Source: Pseudomonas brassicacearum (GTDB lineage Bacteria; Pseudomonadota; Gammaproteobacteria; Pseudomonadales; Pseudomonadaceae). Taken from it: 64,000 bases of DNA. This document shows positions 24,054-32,965 of this stretch, piece by piece. A model generated the notes under the pieces. The model was not told the origin of the DNA and ran no database searches. It saw only the letters and a program-made list of their open reading frames with translations. Position 1 is the first letter of the stretch. Each line of letters begins with the position of its first letter. The translations under genes were made by a program, and so were the position numbers. The DNA lies in the NCBI RefSeq assembly GCF_003732225.1, contig NZ_MOBJ01000015.1:62001-126000 (forward strand). Reading direction: 5' to 3'.

Positions 24054-25157
24054 TCACTCCCGATGGTCGTGGGTCTGGGTGATACGGCCCTGTTCCACGT
24101 GGAACAGGGCGACTGGCGTTTCCGTCTGCCAGCCTTCCCTCAATAATTCGTGATCTACACAGGTGATAAACACCTGGCAGCGTAAGTCTTCCAGCAAACG
24201 GCACAGCGCACGGCGGTGCTGCTCATCCAGCTCGGACGGCAAGTCATCCACCAGATAAATACATTGGCCGCGCCGGGCCTGGCTGACCAAATGCCCTTGG
24301 GCAATCCGCAATGCACAGACCACCAACTTCTGCTGACCACGAGACAAGATGTCCGCGGCATTGTGTGCGCCCAATCTAAGACGCAAATCAGCGCGTTGTG
24401 GTCCGGCCTGGGTATGCCCCATTTGCTGATCCCGGTGAACGGATGCGGCGAGCACTGCACTCAGCTCTCGCTCTTTGTCCCAACCCCGGTAATAGCTAAG
24501 CGTTAAGCCCTCGAGTTCGACGAGTTCGCTCAAGGTCTGTTCAAAGACTGGTTTCAAGGCTTTGATATAAGCGCGGCGGTATTCATCAATTTCAGCGCTG
24601 GCCTGGCACAATTCTCTGTCCCAAACCGCTTGCGAAACGGCGTCAAGTGTACCATGCCGCAGCCAAGAGTTTCTCTGGCGCAGGGCCTTCTGCAACCGTT
24701 GCCACGTAGACATGAAACGTGGTTCCACGTGGAACACGCCCCAATCCAGAAACTGTCGGCGAATCTTTGGCGCACCTTCCAACAGACGGAAGCTGTCGGG
24801 GTTGATCAATTGCAGCGGCAGGATTTCTGCCAGTTGAGCAGCACTGCGGGCGTTCTGCCCGTCGATGCGAATCTGAAACTCCCCTTGGCGGTCCCTCGAA
24901 ATTCCCAAGGCGCTATGTCCGCCCTCGGCCAATTCGACCTGACCAAATACCGTGCACGCTAGCTGCTCGTACTGGATGACCGGTAAAAGGCGGGTGCTGC
25001 GAAACGAACGGGCGAGCCCCAGCAGATGGATGGCTTCCAGAACACTGGTTTTGCCGCTGCCGTTGGCGCCGTACAGGATGTTGATGCGGGGGGAGGGGGA
25101 GAAGGTCACCGGGTGCAGATTGCGCACCGCGGTGACCGAGACACGACTGAGGGACAT
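24054..25157 (-). CDS. recF: DNA replication and repair protein RecF
   Basis: 367 residues, standard. An SMC-like ABC ATPase that with RecO and RecR loads RecA at single-stranded gaps. Walker A: LYGANGSGKTSVLEAI; ABC signature: LSRGQQKL; Walker B/D-loop: IYLVDDLPSELD. The gene contains two parS-like palindromes (24091, 24721). It is 20 bp after dnaN. Confidence 0.98.
   Translation of the reverse strand: MSLSRVSVTAVRNLHPVTFSPSPRINILYGANGSGKTSVLEAIHLLGLARSFRSTRLLPVIQYEQLACTVFGQVELAEGGHSALGISRDRQGEFQIRIDGQNARSAAQLAEILPLQLINPDSFRLLEGAPKIRRQFLDWGVFHVEPRFMSTWQRLQKALRQRNSWLRHGTLDAVSQAVWDRELCQASAEIDEYRRAYIKALKPVFEQTLSELVELEGLTLSYYRGWDKERELSAVLAASVHRDQQMGHTQAGPQRADLRLRLGAHNAADILSRGQQKLVVCALRIAQGHLVSQARRGQCIYLVDDLPSELDEQHRRALCRLLEDLRCQVFITCVDHELLREGWQTETPVALFHVEQGRITQTHDHRE
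24091..24106. promoter_or_regulatory. parS centromere-like site in recF
   Basis: TGTTCCACGTGGAACA is a perfect 16-bp palindrome of the chromosomal parS type bound by ParB. It lies about 4 kb from oriC and 12 kb from parA-parB. Confidence 0.9.
24721..24736. promoter_or_regulatory. Second parS-like site in recF
   Basis: GGTTCCACGTGGAACA; only the first base differs from the copy at 24091, and the 14-bp core GTTCCACGTGGAAC is a perfect palindrome. Confidence 0.85.
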
Positions 25158-25177
25158 CTAGCGTCTGCTGAACATGT

Positions 25178-26281
25178 TTACAGGCGCATCGGCATGACAA
25201 CGTAAGCCGAGTCGTCGTTGTCGGACTCTTGCACCAGCGCACTGCTGTTGGAGTCAGACAGGATCAAGCGCACTTGCTCGGTAGTCATCACGCCCAGCAC
25301 GTCGAGCAGATAGCTCACGTTGAAGCCGATTTCCAGCGAACCACCGTTGTACTCAACGCCAACTTCTTCTTCCGCCTCTTCCTGCTCCGGGTTGTTCGCC
25401 TGGATCTTCAGCTGACCGTTGGCCAGTTGCAGACGAATGCCGCGGTACTTCTCGTTGGACAGAATCGCGGTACGGCTGAACGCTTCACGCAATGCCTGAC
25501 GATCACCCAGTACCAGCTTGTCGCCACCCTTCGGCAGAACACGCTCGTAGTCGGGGAATTTGCCGTCGACCAGTTTCGAGGTGAAGGTGAACTCGCCGGT
25601 GGTGGCGCGAATATGGTGTTGGCCCAGAACGATGCTGACATTGCCCTCCGGTTCAGTCAGCAAGCGTGCCAGTTCCAGAATACCTTTACGTGGAACGATC
25701 ACCTGGTGACGATCTGGCTGACCGATGTCGGCCTGCATCGAGCACATGGCCAGACGGTGACCGTCGGTGGCCACGGCGCGGATGATGCCGGCGGAGACTT
25801 CCAGCAACATGCCGTTGAGGTAGTAGCGAACGTCCTGCTGAGCCATGGCGAAGCTGGTGCGCTCGATCAAGCGACGCAGCTTGCTCTGCGCAAGAGTGCA
25901 CGTCAGCGAGCCCGGGCCTTCTTCCACCGTCGGGAAGTCGTTGGCTGGCAACGTCGACAGGGTGAAACGGCTACGGCCGGCTTTCACGACGAGCTTCTGC
26001 TCATCGACCTTGATGTCGATCAGCGCGTCGTTCGGCAGGCTCTTGCAGATGTCCATCAGCTTACGCGCCGGGACAGTGATTTCGCCCGGCTCGGCCGGTT
26101 CTTCGAGTTGCACACGCCCGACCAGCTCGACTTCCAGGTCGGTACCGGTCAGCGACAACTGCTGGCCTTCGACAACCAGCAGCACGTTGGAAAGCACCGG
26201 CAAGGTCTGTCGGCGCTCGACGACGCCTGCGACCAGTTGCAGGGGTTTCAACAGGGCTTCGCGTTGAATGGTGAAATGCAT
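25178..26281 (-). CDS. dnaN: DNA polymerase III beta sliding clamp
   Basis: 367 residues. It forms the dimeric ring that tethers DNA polymerase III to DNA. Three repeated clamp domains are visible; the start MHFTIQREALLKPLQLVAGVVERR and the end SYLLDVLGVMTTEQVRL ... YVVMPMRL are typical (the C-terminal M-P-M-R-L motif). 39 bp after dnaA. Confidence 0.99.
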   Translation of the reverse strand: MHFTIQREALLKPLQLVAGVVERRQTLPVLSNVLLVVEGQQLSLTGTDLEVELVGRVQLEEPAEPGEITVPARKLMDICKSLPNDALIDIKVDEQKLVVKAGRSRFTLSTLPANDFPTVEEGPGSLTCTLAQSKLRRLIERTSFAMAQQDVRYYLNGMLLEVSAGIIRAVATDGHRLAMCSMQADIGQPDRHQVIVPRKGILELARLLTEPEGNVSIVLGQHHIRATTGEFTFTSKLVDGKFPDYERVLPKGGDKLVLGDRQALREAFSRTAILSNEKYRGIRLQLANGQLKIQANNPEQEEAEEEVGVEYNGGSLEIGFNVSYLLDVLGVMTTEQVRLILSDSNSSALVQESDNDDSAYVVMPMRL

Positions 26282-26320
26282 GGTCTAGTCCCTTGCCTTA
26301 ATAAGCTGCGCTGGTGTTCA

Positions 26321-27838
26321 TCAAGTGGTCAGTGTACGCAGCAGGTTCTTGTAGTCCTCGCGGATGTCCGCGTCGGATTCCTTAAGTTCGTTGATCTTGC
26401 GGCATGCGTGCAACACCGTAGTGTGGTCGCGGCCGCCAAACACATCGCCGATTTCCGGCAGGCTGTGGTTGGTCAGTTCCTTGGACAGGGCCATGGCCAC
26501 TTGCCGTGGACGTGCGACCGAACGTGAACGGCGCTTGGACAGCAGATCCGAAATCTTGATCTTGTAGTACTCGGCGACGGTGCGCTGAATGTTATCCACA
26601 GAGACCAGCTTGTCCTGAAGCGCCAACAGGTCCTTCAAGGATTCGCGAATCAACTCGATGGTGATATCGCGGCCCATGAAGTGCGAGTGGGCAATCACGC
26701 GTTTGAGCGCGCCTTCGAGTTCTCGGACGTTGGAACGAATACGCTGGGCGATGAAGAACGCGGCATCGTGCGGCAGGTCGACTTTAGCCTGGTCGGCCTT
26801 CTTCATCAGAATCGCGACGCGGGTTTCCAGTTCCGGCGGCTCGACGGCAACTGTCAGGCCCCAGCCGAAGCGCGACTTCAAGCGCTCTTCAAGGCCTTCG
26901 ATTTCTTTCGGATAACGGTCACTGGTGAGGATGACCTGTTGGCCACCTTCAAGCAGGGCGTTAAACGTGTGGAAGAATTCTTCCTGGGAACGTTCCTTGC
27001 GGGCGAAGAACTGAATGTCATCGATAAGCAGCGCATCGACCGAACGGTAGAAGCGCTTGAACTCGTTGATCGCGTTCAGCTGCAAAGCCTTGACCATGTC
27101 AGCCACGAAGCGCTCGGAATGCAGGTACACGACCTTGGCATTCGGGTTCTTCTTTAATAGGTGGTTACCCACAGCGTGCATCAAGTGGGTTTTACCCAAG
27201 CCAACGCCGCCATACAGGAACAACGGGTTGTAACCGTGCTTGGGATTGTCCGCGACCTGCCAGGCTGCCGCACGGGCCAGCTGGTTGGATTTACCTTCGA
27301 CGAAGTTCTCGAAGGTAAAGGTGCGGTTCAGGTAACTGGTGTGCTTGAGCGCACCCTCGACCTGCACGGTGCGTTGTTCTGCACGGACCGGGGCCTGTTG
27401 CGAACTGGCGCCAGCCATTGGGTCGAAACTGTCGCGGGACGGTTCTTCACTGACCTCGGCGACTTTTTGCGTTGCACGCTTGGTCGGCGCGGCAGGCGCA
27501 GATGCGCTGACCGGTGCCGGTGCGGCAGCTGCCTGGGCTTGAGACGCCGCTGCAGCCAACGGCGCATTCGGCGCAGCACGAGGTGCTGAACTGCGTTTGC
27601 TGCCTATTAATAAGGAAAGCGCGGGCGCCATGCCGTTGCCGTGCTCATCCAGCAGCTCGAGCACGCGGCTCAGGTATTTTTCGTTGACCCAGTCGAGAAC
27701 AAAACGATTCGGTGCGTAGACACGCAACTCGTCGCCTTCGGCTTCGACCTGTAGTGGACGGATCCAAGTGTTGAATTGTTGGGCAGGCAGCTCATCGCGC
27801 AAAAGCTCCACGCACTGCTGCCAAAGTTCCACTGACAC
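26321..27838 (-). CDS. dnaA: Chromosomal replication initiator DnaA
   Basis: 505 residues starting at GTG (27836-27838). Domain I (residues 1-80, LWQQCVELLRDELPAQQFNTWI) binds helicase and DiaA-like partners; domain II is a long Ala/Pro linker (about 85-150); domain III is the AAA+ ATPase with Walker A YGGVGLGKTHLMHAVG, Walker B ALLIDDIQFF and arginine finger region; domain IV binds DnaA boxes with DHTTVLHACRKI. A DnaA box (26592) lies inside the gene. The adjacent oriC and the dnaN-recF-gyrB order support the call. Confidence 0.99.
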   Translation of the reverse strand: MSVELWQQCVELLRDELPAQQFNTWIRPLQVEAEGDELRVYAPNRFVLDWVNEKYLSRVLELLDEHGNGMAPALSLLIGSKRSSAPRAAPNAPLAAAASQAQAAAAPAPVSASAPAAPTKRATQKVAEVSEEPSRDSFDPMAGASSQQAPVRAEQRTVQVEGALKHTSYLNRTFTFENFVEGKSNQLARAAAWQVADNPKHGYNPLFLYGGVGLGKTHLMHAVGNHLLKKNPNAKVVYLHSERFVADMVKALQLNAINEFKRFYRSVDALLIDDIQFFARKERSQEEFFHTFNALLEGGQQVILTSDRYPKEIEGLEERLKSRFGWGLTVAVEPPELETRVAILMKKADQAKVDLPHDAAFFIAQRIRSNVRELEGALKRVIAHSHFMGRDITIELIRESLKDLLALQDKLVSVDNIQRTVAEYYKIKISDLLSKRRSRSVARPRQVAMALSKELTNHSLPEIGDVFGGRDHTTVLHACRKINELKESDADIREDYKNLLRTLTT

Positions 27839-28403
27839 GGATATCCCCTAAGTTGAAAGCCGGTGAGGCAAAAACAAGCGGCCATTGTAGCGACCAGACG
27901 CCGACTTATCCACACGTAGGTTGCTCACGGGTGTCGAAGAATCAACGCTTTATACGGAAAAAAGACGACCAATGGTCTGTGCATAAGCTCTGTGGATAAG
28001 CCCCCTTAAGATCGTTGTACAAGTGGGGGGCAAACTCGGTGGATAACCTGCCTGTGGATAACCAGCCATTCCACACACAGCTTATCCGACAGCGCAGCAC
28101 AGGCTGAACACCGTTTTCCACGGTAGTTGTCATTCTCTGTACAGCCCGTAGTAGAAGGCCTTAAGGTAGTTATCCACAGAGGATGGTGTGCCTAGCTTTT
28201 ATAAGCTTTACAGAAAAGCTTTAAATAATTCCCTTCTTTATTTTTATATCTAGCTGTCCACCGTTCAAGGACGAACCCTGCAGATATCCATTTAAAGGAA
28301 ACGTTGGTTGGAAATTGACCTAGAGGCTTGCTTTCTCTAGAATCCCCGGTCTCTTAAAACGGGGGCCATTCCGGCCCGTTGTGGACGAACCAGGTAACAC
28401 GAC
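27839..28403. other. Replication origin oriC (dnaA-rpmH intergenic region)
   Basis: 565 bp with no gene. Exact DnaA 9-mers TTATCCACA occur at 27906 (plus), 27991 and 28053 (minus) and 28170 (plus); TTATGCACA at 27978 (minus) fits the TTATNCACA consensus, and 28038 is a one-mismatch box. An AT-rich stretch at about 28196-28260 (TTTTATAAGCTTTACAG and following) follows the last box and is the likely unwinding element. The region also carries the divergent dnaA and rpmH promoters. Location, box cluster and AT-rich element together identify it as the origin. Confidence 0.93.
28315..28343 (+). promoter_or_regulatory. rpmH promoter
   Basis: -35 TTGACC (28315-28320), 17-bp spacer, -10 TAGAAT (28338-28343); 60 bp upstream of rpmH. 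A good sigma-70 match. Confidence 0.75.
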
Positions 28404-28538
28404 ATGAAACGTACTTTCCAACCAAGCACTATCAAACGCGCTCGTACTCACGGTTTCCGTGCTCGCATGGCTACCAAGAACGGCCGTGCCGTCCTGTCGC
28501 GTCGTCGCGCCAAAGGTCGTGCGCGTCTGGCAGTTTGA
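28404..28538 (+). CDS. rpmH: 50S ribosomal protein L34
   Basis: 44 residues, very basic, beginning MKRTFQPSTIKRARTHGFRA and ending KGRARLAV, the standard L34. It starts the operon rpmH-rnpA-yidD-yidC-mnmE next to oriC. Confidence 0.99.
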   Translation: MKRTFQPSTIKRARTHGFRARMATKNGRAVLSRRRAKGRARLAV

Positions 28539-28554
28539 TAATCAGGTACTGGAG

Positions 28555-28956
28555 GTGAGTCAGGACTTCAGTCGGGAAAAGCGTTTGCTTACCCCCCGGC
28601 ATTTCAAGGCAGTCTTTGACTCCCCTACCGGCAAGGTTCCGGGGAAAAATCTCCTGCTCCTTGCACGCACCAACGATCTCGATCACCCCCGTCTAGGACT
28701 GGTTATCGGGAAAAAGAGTGTGAAGCTCTCCGTTGAGCGCAATCGCCTCAAACGTCTGATGCGCGAATCCTTTCGCCTCAACCAGGATTCTCTGGCTGGC
28801 TGGGATATCGTTATCGTCGCGCGCAAAGGTTTGGGCGACGTAGAAAACCCCGAATTGATTCAGCATTTCGGCAAACTCTGGAAACGTCTGGCACGCAGCA
28901 CGCCGGTACCAGCAGTCAAAACCGAAACTGTAGGGGTAGACAGCACCGATGCGTAA
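28555..28956 (+). CDS. rnpA: Ribonuclease P protein component
   Basis: 133 residues from a GTG at 28555 (MSQDFSREKRLLTPRHFKAVF). The GGAG before it is unusually close, so a slightly different start is possible; no other start codon lies in the frame between here and the rpmH body. The protein binds the RNase P RNA to mature tRNA 5' ends. Family motif: KSVKLSVERNRLKRLMRESFR. It overlaps yidD by 8 bp. Confidence 0.95.
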   Translation: MSQDFSREKRLLTPRHFKAVFDSPTGKVPGKNLLLLARTNDLDHPRLGLVIGKKSVKLSVERNRLKRLMRESFRLNQDSLAGWDIVIVARKGLGDVENPELIQHFGKLWKRLARSTPVPAVKTETVGVDSTDA

Positions 28957-29194
28957 ACTGGCACTCGTTCCGATCCAGTTTTATCGCTATGCCATTAGTC
29001 CTCTGATGGCCAGCCACTGTCGTTTCTACCCCAGTTGTTCCTGCTACGCGTATGAAGCCATTGAAAATCATGGCCTTCTGCGCGGTGGCTGGCTGACCTT
29101 TCGTCGTTTAGGTCGCTGTCATCCGTGGAATCCCGGTGGTTATGACCCGGTTCCATCTATCCCTACCTCCCGTTCTTCTTCGATGGCCGAGTAA
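28949..29194 (+). CDS. yidD: Membrane protein insertion efficiency factor YidD
   Basis: 81 residues. Family signatures: YRYAISPLMASHCRFYPSCS with its cysteines, and GWLTFRRLGRCHPWNPGGYDPVP. It is a small inner-membrane-associated protein that assists YidC/Sec insertion. It overlaps rnpA and is followed two bases later by yidC. Confidence 0.97.
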   Translation: MRKLALVPIQFYRYAISPLMASHCRFYPSCSCYAYEAIENHGLLRGGWLTFRRLGRCHPWNPGGYDPVPSIPTSRSSSMAE

Positions 29195-29196
29195 TC

Positions 29197-30879
29197 ATGG
29201 ATATTAAACGCACGATCCTGATCGTCGCCCTGGCAATCGTGTCCTACGTTATGGTTCTGAAATGGAACCAGGACTACGGTCAGGCTGCCCTGCCGACTCA
29301 GAATGTTGCTGCCAATCAGGCTGCCCCGGCTATTCCGGACACGCCACTTGGTAACAATGCTGCCGCCAGTGCCGATGTACCCAGCGCGAATACCGATACC
29401 AGTACCCCTACCGCAATGCCGGTAGTGACCAACAAAGATCTCATCCGCGTCAAAACGGATGTGCTCGAACTGGCTATCGATCCTCAAGGTGGTGATATCG
29501 CCCAGCTGATGCTGCCGCTGTATCCACGTCGTCAGGACCACCCGGAAATTCCGTTCCAGCTGTTTGATAACGGTGGCGAACGTACTTATCTGGCCCAAAG
29601 CGGCCTGACCGGTACCAACGGTCCGGATGCTCGTCCTACCGGTCGTCCGGTTTACTCGACCGAACAGAAGACTTATCAACTGGCTGATGGCCAGAACCAG
29701 CTCAACGTTGACCTGAAATTCAGCGACGCTGGCGTCAATTACATTAAGCGCTTCAGCTTTACTCGCGGTCTGTACGATCTGAAAGTCACTTATCTGATCG
29801 ACAACACCAGCGACAAGGCCTGGACTGGCAACCTGTTTGCCCAGCTCAAGCGTGATGCAAGTGCCGATCCTTCTTCGACCACCGCTACCGGCACTGCTAC
29901 TTACCTGGGCGCTGCCCTGTGGACAAGTGCAGAGCCGTACAAAAAAGTGTCGATGAAAGATATCGACAAGGCGTCGTTGAAAGAAACCGTTAACGGTGGC
30001 TGGGTCGCCTGGCTGCAACACTACTTCGTGACTGCCTGGATTCCAGCCAAGAACGACAGCAACGTGGTGCAGACTCGCAAAGACAGCCAAGGCAACTACA
30101 TCATCGGTTTTACTGGCCCGGTATTGTCCGTTGCGCCTGGCGCCAAGGCTGAAACCAGCGCTACCTTGTACGCAGGTCCGAAAAGCCAGGCGATACTGAA
30201 AGAGTTATCCCCAGGTCTGGAACTGACGGTCGACTACGGCATTCTGTGGTTCATTGCCCAGCCGATCTTCTGGTTGCTGCAACACATCCACGCGATTGTC
30301 GGTAACTGGGGCTGGTCGATCATCTTCCTGACCATGCTGATCAAGGGGATTTTCTTCCCGCTGTCGGCTGCCAGCTACAAATCCATGGCGCGCATGCGTG
30401 CAGTGGCGCCGAAACTGGCTGCGCTGAAAGAACAACATGGTGATGACCGGCAGAAAATGTCGCAATCCATGATGGAGCTGTACAAGAAAGAGAAGATCAA
30501 TCCGCTGGGTGGTTGCTTGCCAATCCTCGTGCAGATGCCGGTATTCCTTTCGCTGTACTGGGTACTCCTGGAAAGCGTTGAAATGCGCCAGGCACCGTTC
30601 ATGCTGTGGATTACCGACCTGTCGATCAAGGATCCGTTCTTCATTCTGCCGATCATCATGGGCGCAACCATGTTCATCCAGCAGCAGCTGAACCCGACTC
30701 CTCCGGATCCGATGCAGGCCAAGGTGATGAAGCTGATGCCAATCATCTTCACCTTCTTCTTCCTGTGGTTCCCGGCGGGTCTGGTGCTGTACTGGGTTGT
30801 GAACAACTGCCTGTCCATCACCCAACAGTGGTACATCACTCGTAAGATTGAAGCGGCTACCAAAAAAGCCGCCGCATAA
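29197..30879 (+). CDS. yidC: Membrane protein insertase YidC
   Basis: 560 residues. Layout as in gamma-proteobacteria: an N-terminal membrane helix (ILIVALAIVSYVMVL), a large periplasmic domain (about residues 50-340), then a five-helix core with GNWGWSIIFLTMLIKGIFFPLS, INPLGGCLPILVQMPVFLSLYWVL and the last helix FPAGLVLYWVVNNCLSI. It inserts inner-membrane proteins alone or with SecYEG; F0 subunit c, encoded in this window, is a classical substrate. It is followed by a terminator. Confidence 0.99.
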   Translation: MDIKRTILIVALAIVSYVMVLKWNQDYGQAALPTQNVAANQAAPAIPDTPLGNNAAASADVPSANTDTSTPTAMPVVTNKDLIRVKTDVLELAIDPQGGDIAQLMLPLYPRRQDHPEIPFQLFDNGGERTYLAQSGLTGTNGPDARPTGRPVYSTEQKTYQLADGQNQLNVDLKFSDAGVNYIKRFSFTRGLYDLKVTYLIDNTSDKAWTGNLFAQLKRDASADPSSTTATGTATYLGAALWTSAEPYKKVSMKDIDKASLKETVNGGWVAWLQHYFVTAWIPAKNDSNVVQTRKDSQGNYIIGFTGPVLSVAPGAKAETSATLYAGPKSQAILKELSPGLELTVDYGILWFIAQPIFWLLQHIHAIVGNWGWSIIFLTMLIKGIFFPLSAASYKSMARMRAVAPKLAALKEQHGDDRQKMSQSMMELYKKEKINPLGGCLPILVQMPVFLSLYWVLLESVEMRQAPFMLWITDLSIKDPFFILPIIMGATMFIQQQLNPTPPDPMQAKVMKLMPIIFTFFFLWFPAGLVLYWVVNNCLSITQQWYITRKIEAATKKAAA

Positions 30880-30900
30880 CTTACTCTGTGGATAACCACT

Positions 30901-30927
30901 CAAAACGCCCCCTAGTGGGGCGTTTTG
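30901..30927 (+). terminator. Terminator-like hairpin between yidC and mnmE
   Basis: CAAAACGCCCC, loop CTAGT, GGGGCGTTTTG: perfect 11-bp arms with a T-run in the right arm. It ends 32 bp before the mnmE start. Confidence 0.85.
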
Positions 30928-30958
30928 CTATCTGCCATTTTGATCTGGATATCGAATC

Positions 30959-32329
30959 ATGAGCGCTCCTCGTGAAACCATCGCCGCCGTCGCCACCGCT
31001 CAAGGCCGTGGCGGTGTCGGTATCGTCCGTATTTCCGGACCGCTGGCAAACGTGGCGGCCAAAGCCATCAGCGGTCGCGAGCTGAAACCGCGGTTTGCCC
31101 ATTACGGCCCGTTTCTCAGTGAACACGAAGAGGTGCTGGACGAAGGCATCGCCCTGTATTTCCCTGGGCCGAATTCATTCACCGGCGAAGATGTGCTAGA
31201 ACTCCAGGGCCACGGCGGGCCGATCGTTCTGGATATGCTGCTGCAGCGTTGCCTGCAATTGGGTTGCCGACTTGCCCGGCCGGGGGAATTCAGCGAACGC
31301 GCGTTCCTCAACGACAAACTCGATCTGGCTCAGGCCGAAGCCATCGCCGACCTCATTGAGGCAAGCTCTGCACAGGCTGCTCGTAACGCTTTGCGCTCGT
31401 TGCAAGGCGCTTTTTCGCAACGTGTGCATAACCTCACCGAGCAACTGATTGCGCTGCGGATCTACGTTGAGGCGGCAATCGACTTCCCTGAAGAAGAAAT
31501 CGACTTTCTTGCCGATGGCCACGTACTGACGATGCTCGATGCGGTGCGCGATGAGTTATCCACCGTGTTGCGTGAAGCCGGGCAAGGCGCATTGCTGCGC
31601 GACGGCATGACCGTGGTGATCGCTGGTCGTCCGAATGCCGGTAAATCCAGCCTGCTCAACGCATTGGCCGGCCGTGAAGCGGCCATCGTTACCGAAATTG
31701 CCGGCACTACCCGGGATATCCTGCGCGAGCATATCCACATCGACGGTATGCCGCTGCATGTGGTCGATACGGCTGGATTGCGCGATACCGATGACCAGGT
31801 CGAGAAGATTGGCGTGGAACGGGCATTGAAGGCTATCAGCGAGGCAGATCGGGTGTTGTTGGTGGTCGATGCCACTGCCCCTGAAGCACTTGATCCTTTT
31901 GCCTTGTGGCCAGAATTCCTCGAACAGCGGCCAGATCCGGCCAAAGTGACCTTGATCCGCAACAAGGCAGACCTCACTGGCGAGGCGATTGCACTGGAAG
32001 TCAGCGACGATGGCCACGTGACCATCAGCCTGAGCGCCAGGTCTGCAGGCGAAGGCCTGGAGCTACTGCGTGATCATCTCAAGGCCTGCATGGGCTATGA
32101 GCAGACCTCGGAAAGCAGTTTCAGCGCCCGTCGGCGTCACCTGGAAGCCCTGCGCCATGCCAGTGCCTCACTCGAACATGGTCGCGCACAGCTGACCTTG
32201 GCCGGTGCCGGAGAGCTACTGGCTGAAGATTTGCGTCAGGCGCAGCAGTCGTTGGGTGAAATTACCGGCGAATTCAGCTCCGACGACCTGCTGGGAAGGA
32301 TCTTTTCCAGCTTCTGTATCGGTAAATAG
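30959..32329 (+). CDS. mnmE: tRNA uridine-5-carboxymethylaminomethyl modification GTPase MnmE
   Basis: 456 residues. N-terminal tetrahydrofolate-binding domain (TIAAVATAQGRGGVGIVRISGP), helical domain, inserted G domain (G1 GRPNAGKSSLLNAL, G3 DTAGLRDTDD, G4 NKAD) and the invariant C-terminal CIGK. With MnmG it modifies U34 of tRNAs reading codons ending in A or G. MnmG is encoded just downstream. Confidence 0.98.
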   Translation: MSAPRETIAAVATAQGRGGVGIVRISGPLANVAAKAISGRELKPRFAHYGPFLSEHEEVLDEGIALYFPGPNSFTGEDVLELQGHGGPIVLDMLLQRCLQLGCRLARPGEFSERAFLNDKLDLAQAEAIADLIEASSAQAARNALRSLQGAFSQRVHNLTEQLIALRIYVEAAIDFPEEEIDFLADGHVLTMLDAVRDELSTVLREAGQGALLRDGMTVVIAGRPNAGKSSLLNALAGREAAIVTEIAGTTRDILREHIHIDGMPLHVVDTAGLRDTDDQVEKIGVERALKAISEADRVLLVVDATAPEALDPFALWPEFLEQRPDPAKVTLIRNKADLTGEAIALEVSDDGHVTISLSARSAGEGLELLRDHLKACMGYEQTSESSFSARRRHLEALRHASASLEHGRAQLTLAGAGELLAEDLRQAQQSLGEITGEFSSDDLLGRIFSSFCIGK

Positions 32330-32344
32330 CCCTACATCCCCCAC

Positions 32345-32448
32345 GTAGGAGCTGGCGTAGCCTGCGATCTTTTGATGTTTTGCCCTGTGCGTTTGAGCTT
32401 CGTAGGCGCATTAACCGCTAAAAGATCGCAGCCTTCGGCAGCTCCTAC
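32345..32448. repeat. Inverted pair of REP elements (GGAGCTG family)
   Basis: Left arm 32345-32375 (GTAGGAGCTGGCGTAGCCTG...) and right arm 32421-32448 (ending GGCAGCTCCTAC) are inverted relative to each other, directly after mnmE. Confidence 0.85.
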
Positions 32449-32965
32449 GAGGGTGAGCATCGCATCAAATCCCTTTTTCTTCTTCCGTTGCCATGCGTAT
32501 CCATCGCACAGGTGGTTTCCCCGTGGGCGGAATTTGCCCCATTCAGCGCTTTTCTGTGGATTAAGCCCTGTGAATAACTGCCACTGAGCACAGTTGATAA
32601 CAGGGCCTCAAAACTGAGGAAAACCACCTCTGTGGATAACCACCTCATTCATCCACAGGCTTACACCGGTTATCCAAGGGCCTCCTTGGCACATGACCAC
32701 AGGGTTTTGAACCTCTGTACACATTGAAAATAAAGGGCTGTATGAATCTATCCACAGAAAGGTAGCGCAGTAGAAATAAACATAAAAACAAAGATTTAAT
32801 AAATTTCTCTCTTTTTAATTTCTATTACCCCGACTTCTCCACAGCTGGTTAAATTTTGTGCAAAGGGTTCTTTAGAAAGGGCGAAGTCCCTATACTTGCC
32901 GCCCAGGTCCAAAAACCTGAGCTCAAACTATTCCTGATTACCTAACTGAAGCAGGCACGAGGTGC
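32449..32965. other. Second DnaA-box and AT-rich region upstream of mnmG (oriC2-like)
   Basis: About 520 bp without a gene. DnaA boxes: exact 9-mer on the minus strand at 32631, TTATTCACA (consensus TTATNCACA) at 32569 on the minus strand, and single-mismatch boxes near 32557, 32649, 32672 and 32748. A strongly AT-rich block follows (about 32763-32830), then a -10-like TATACT (32891-32896) for mnmG. The arrangement resembles oriC in miniature. Pseudomonads have been described as having a second origin-like segment near this gene; that is recollection, not something I can confirm here. Confidence 0.65.
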
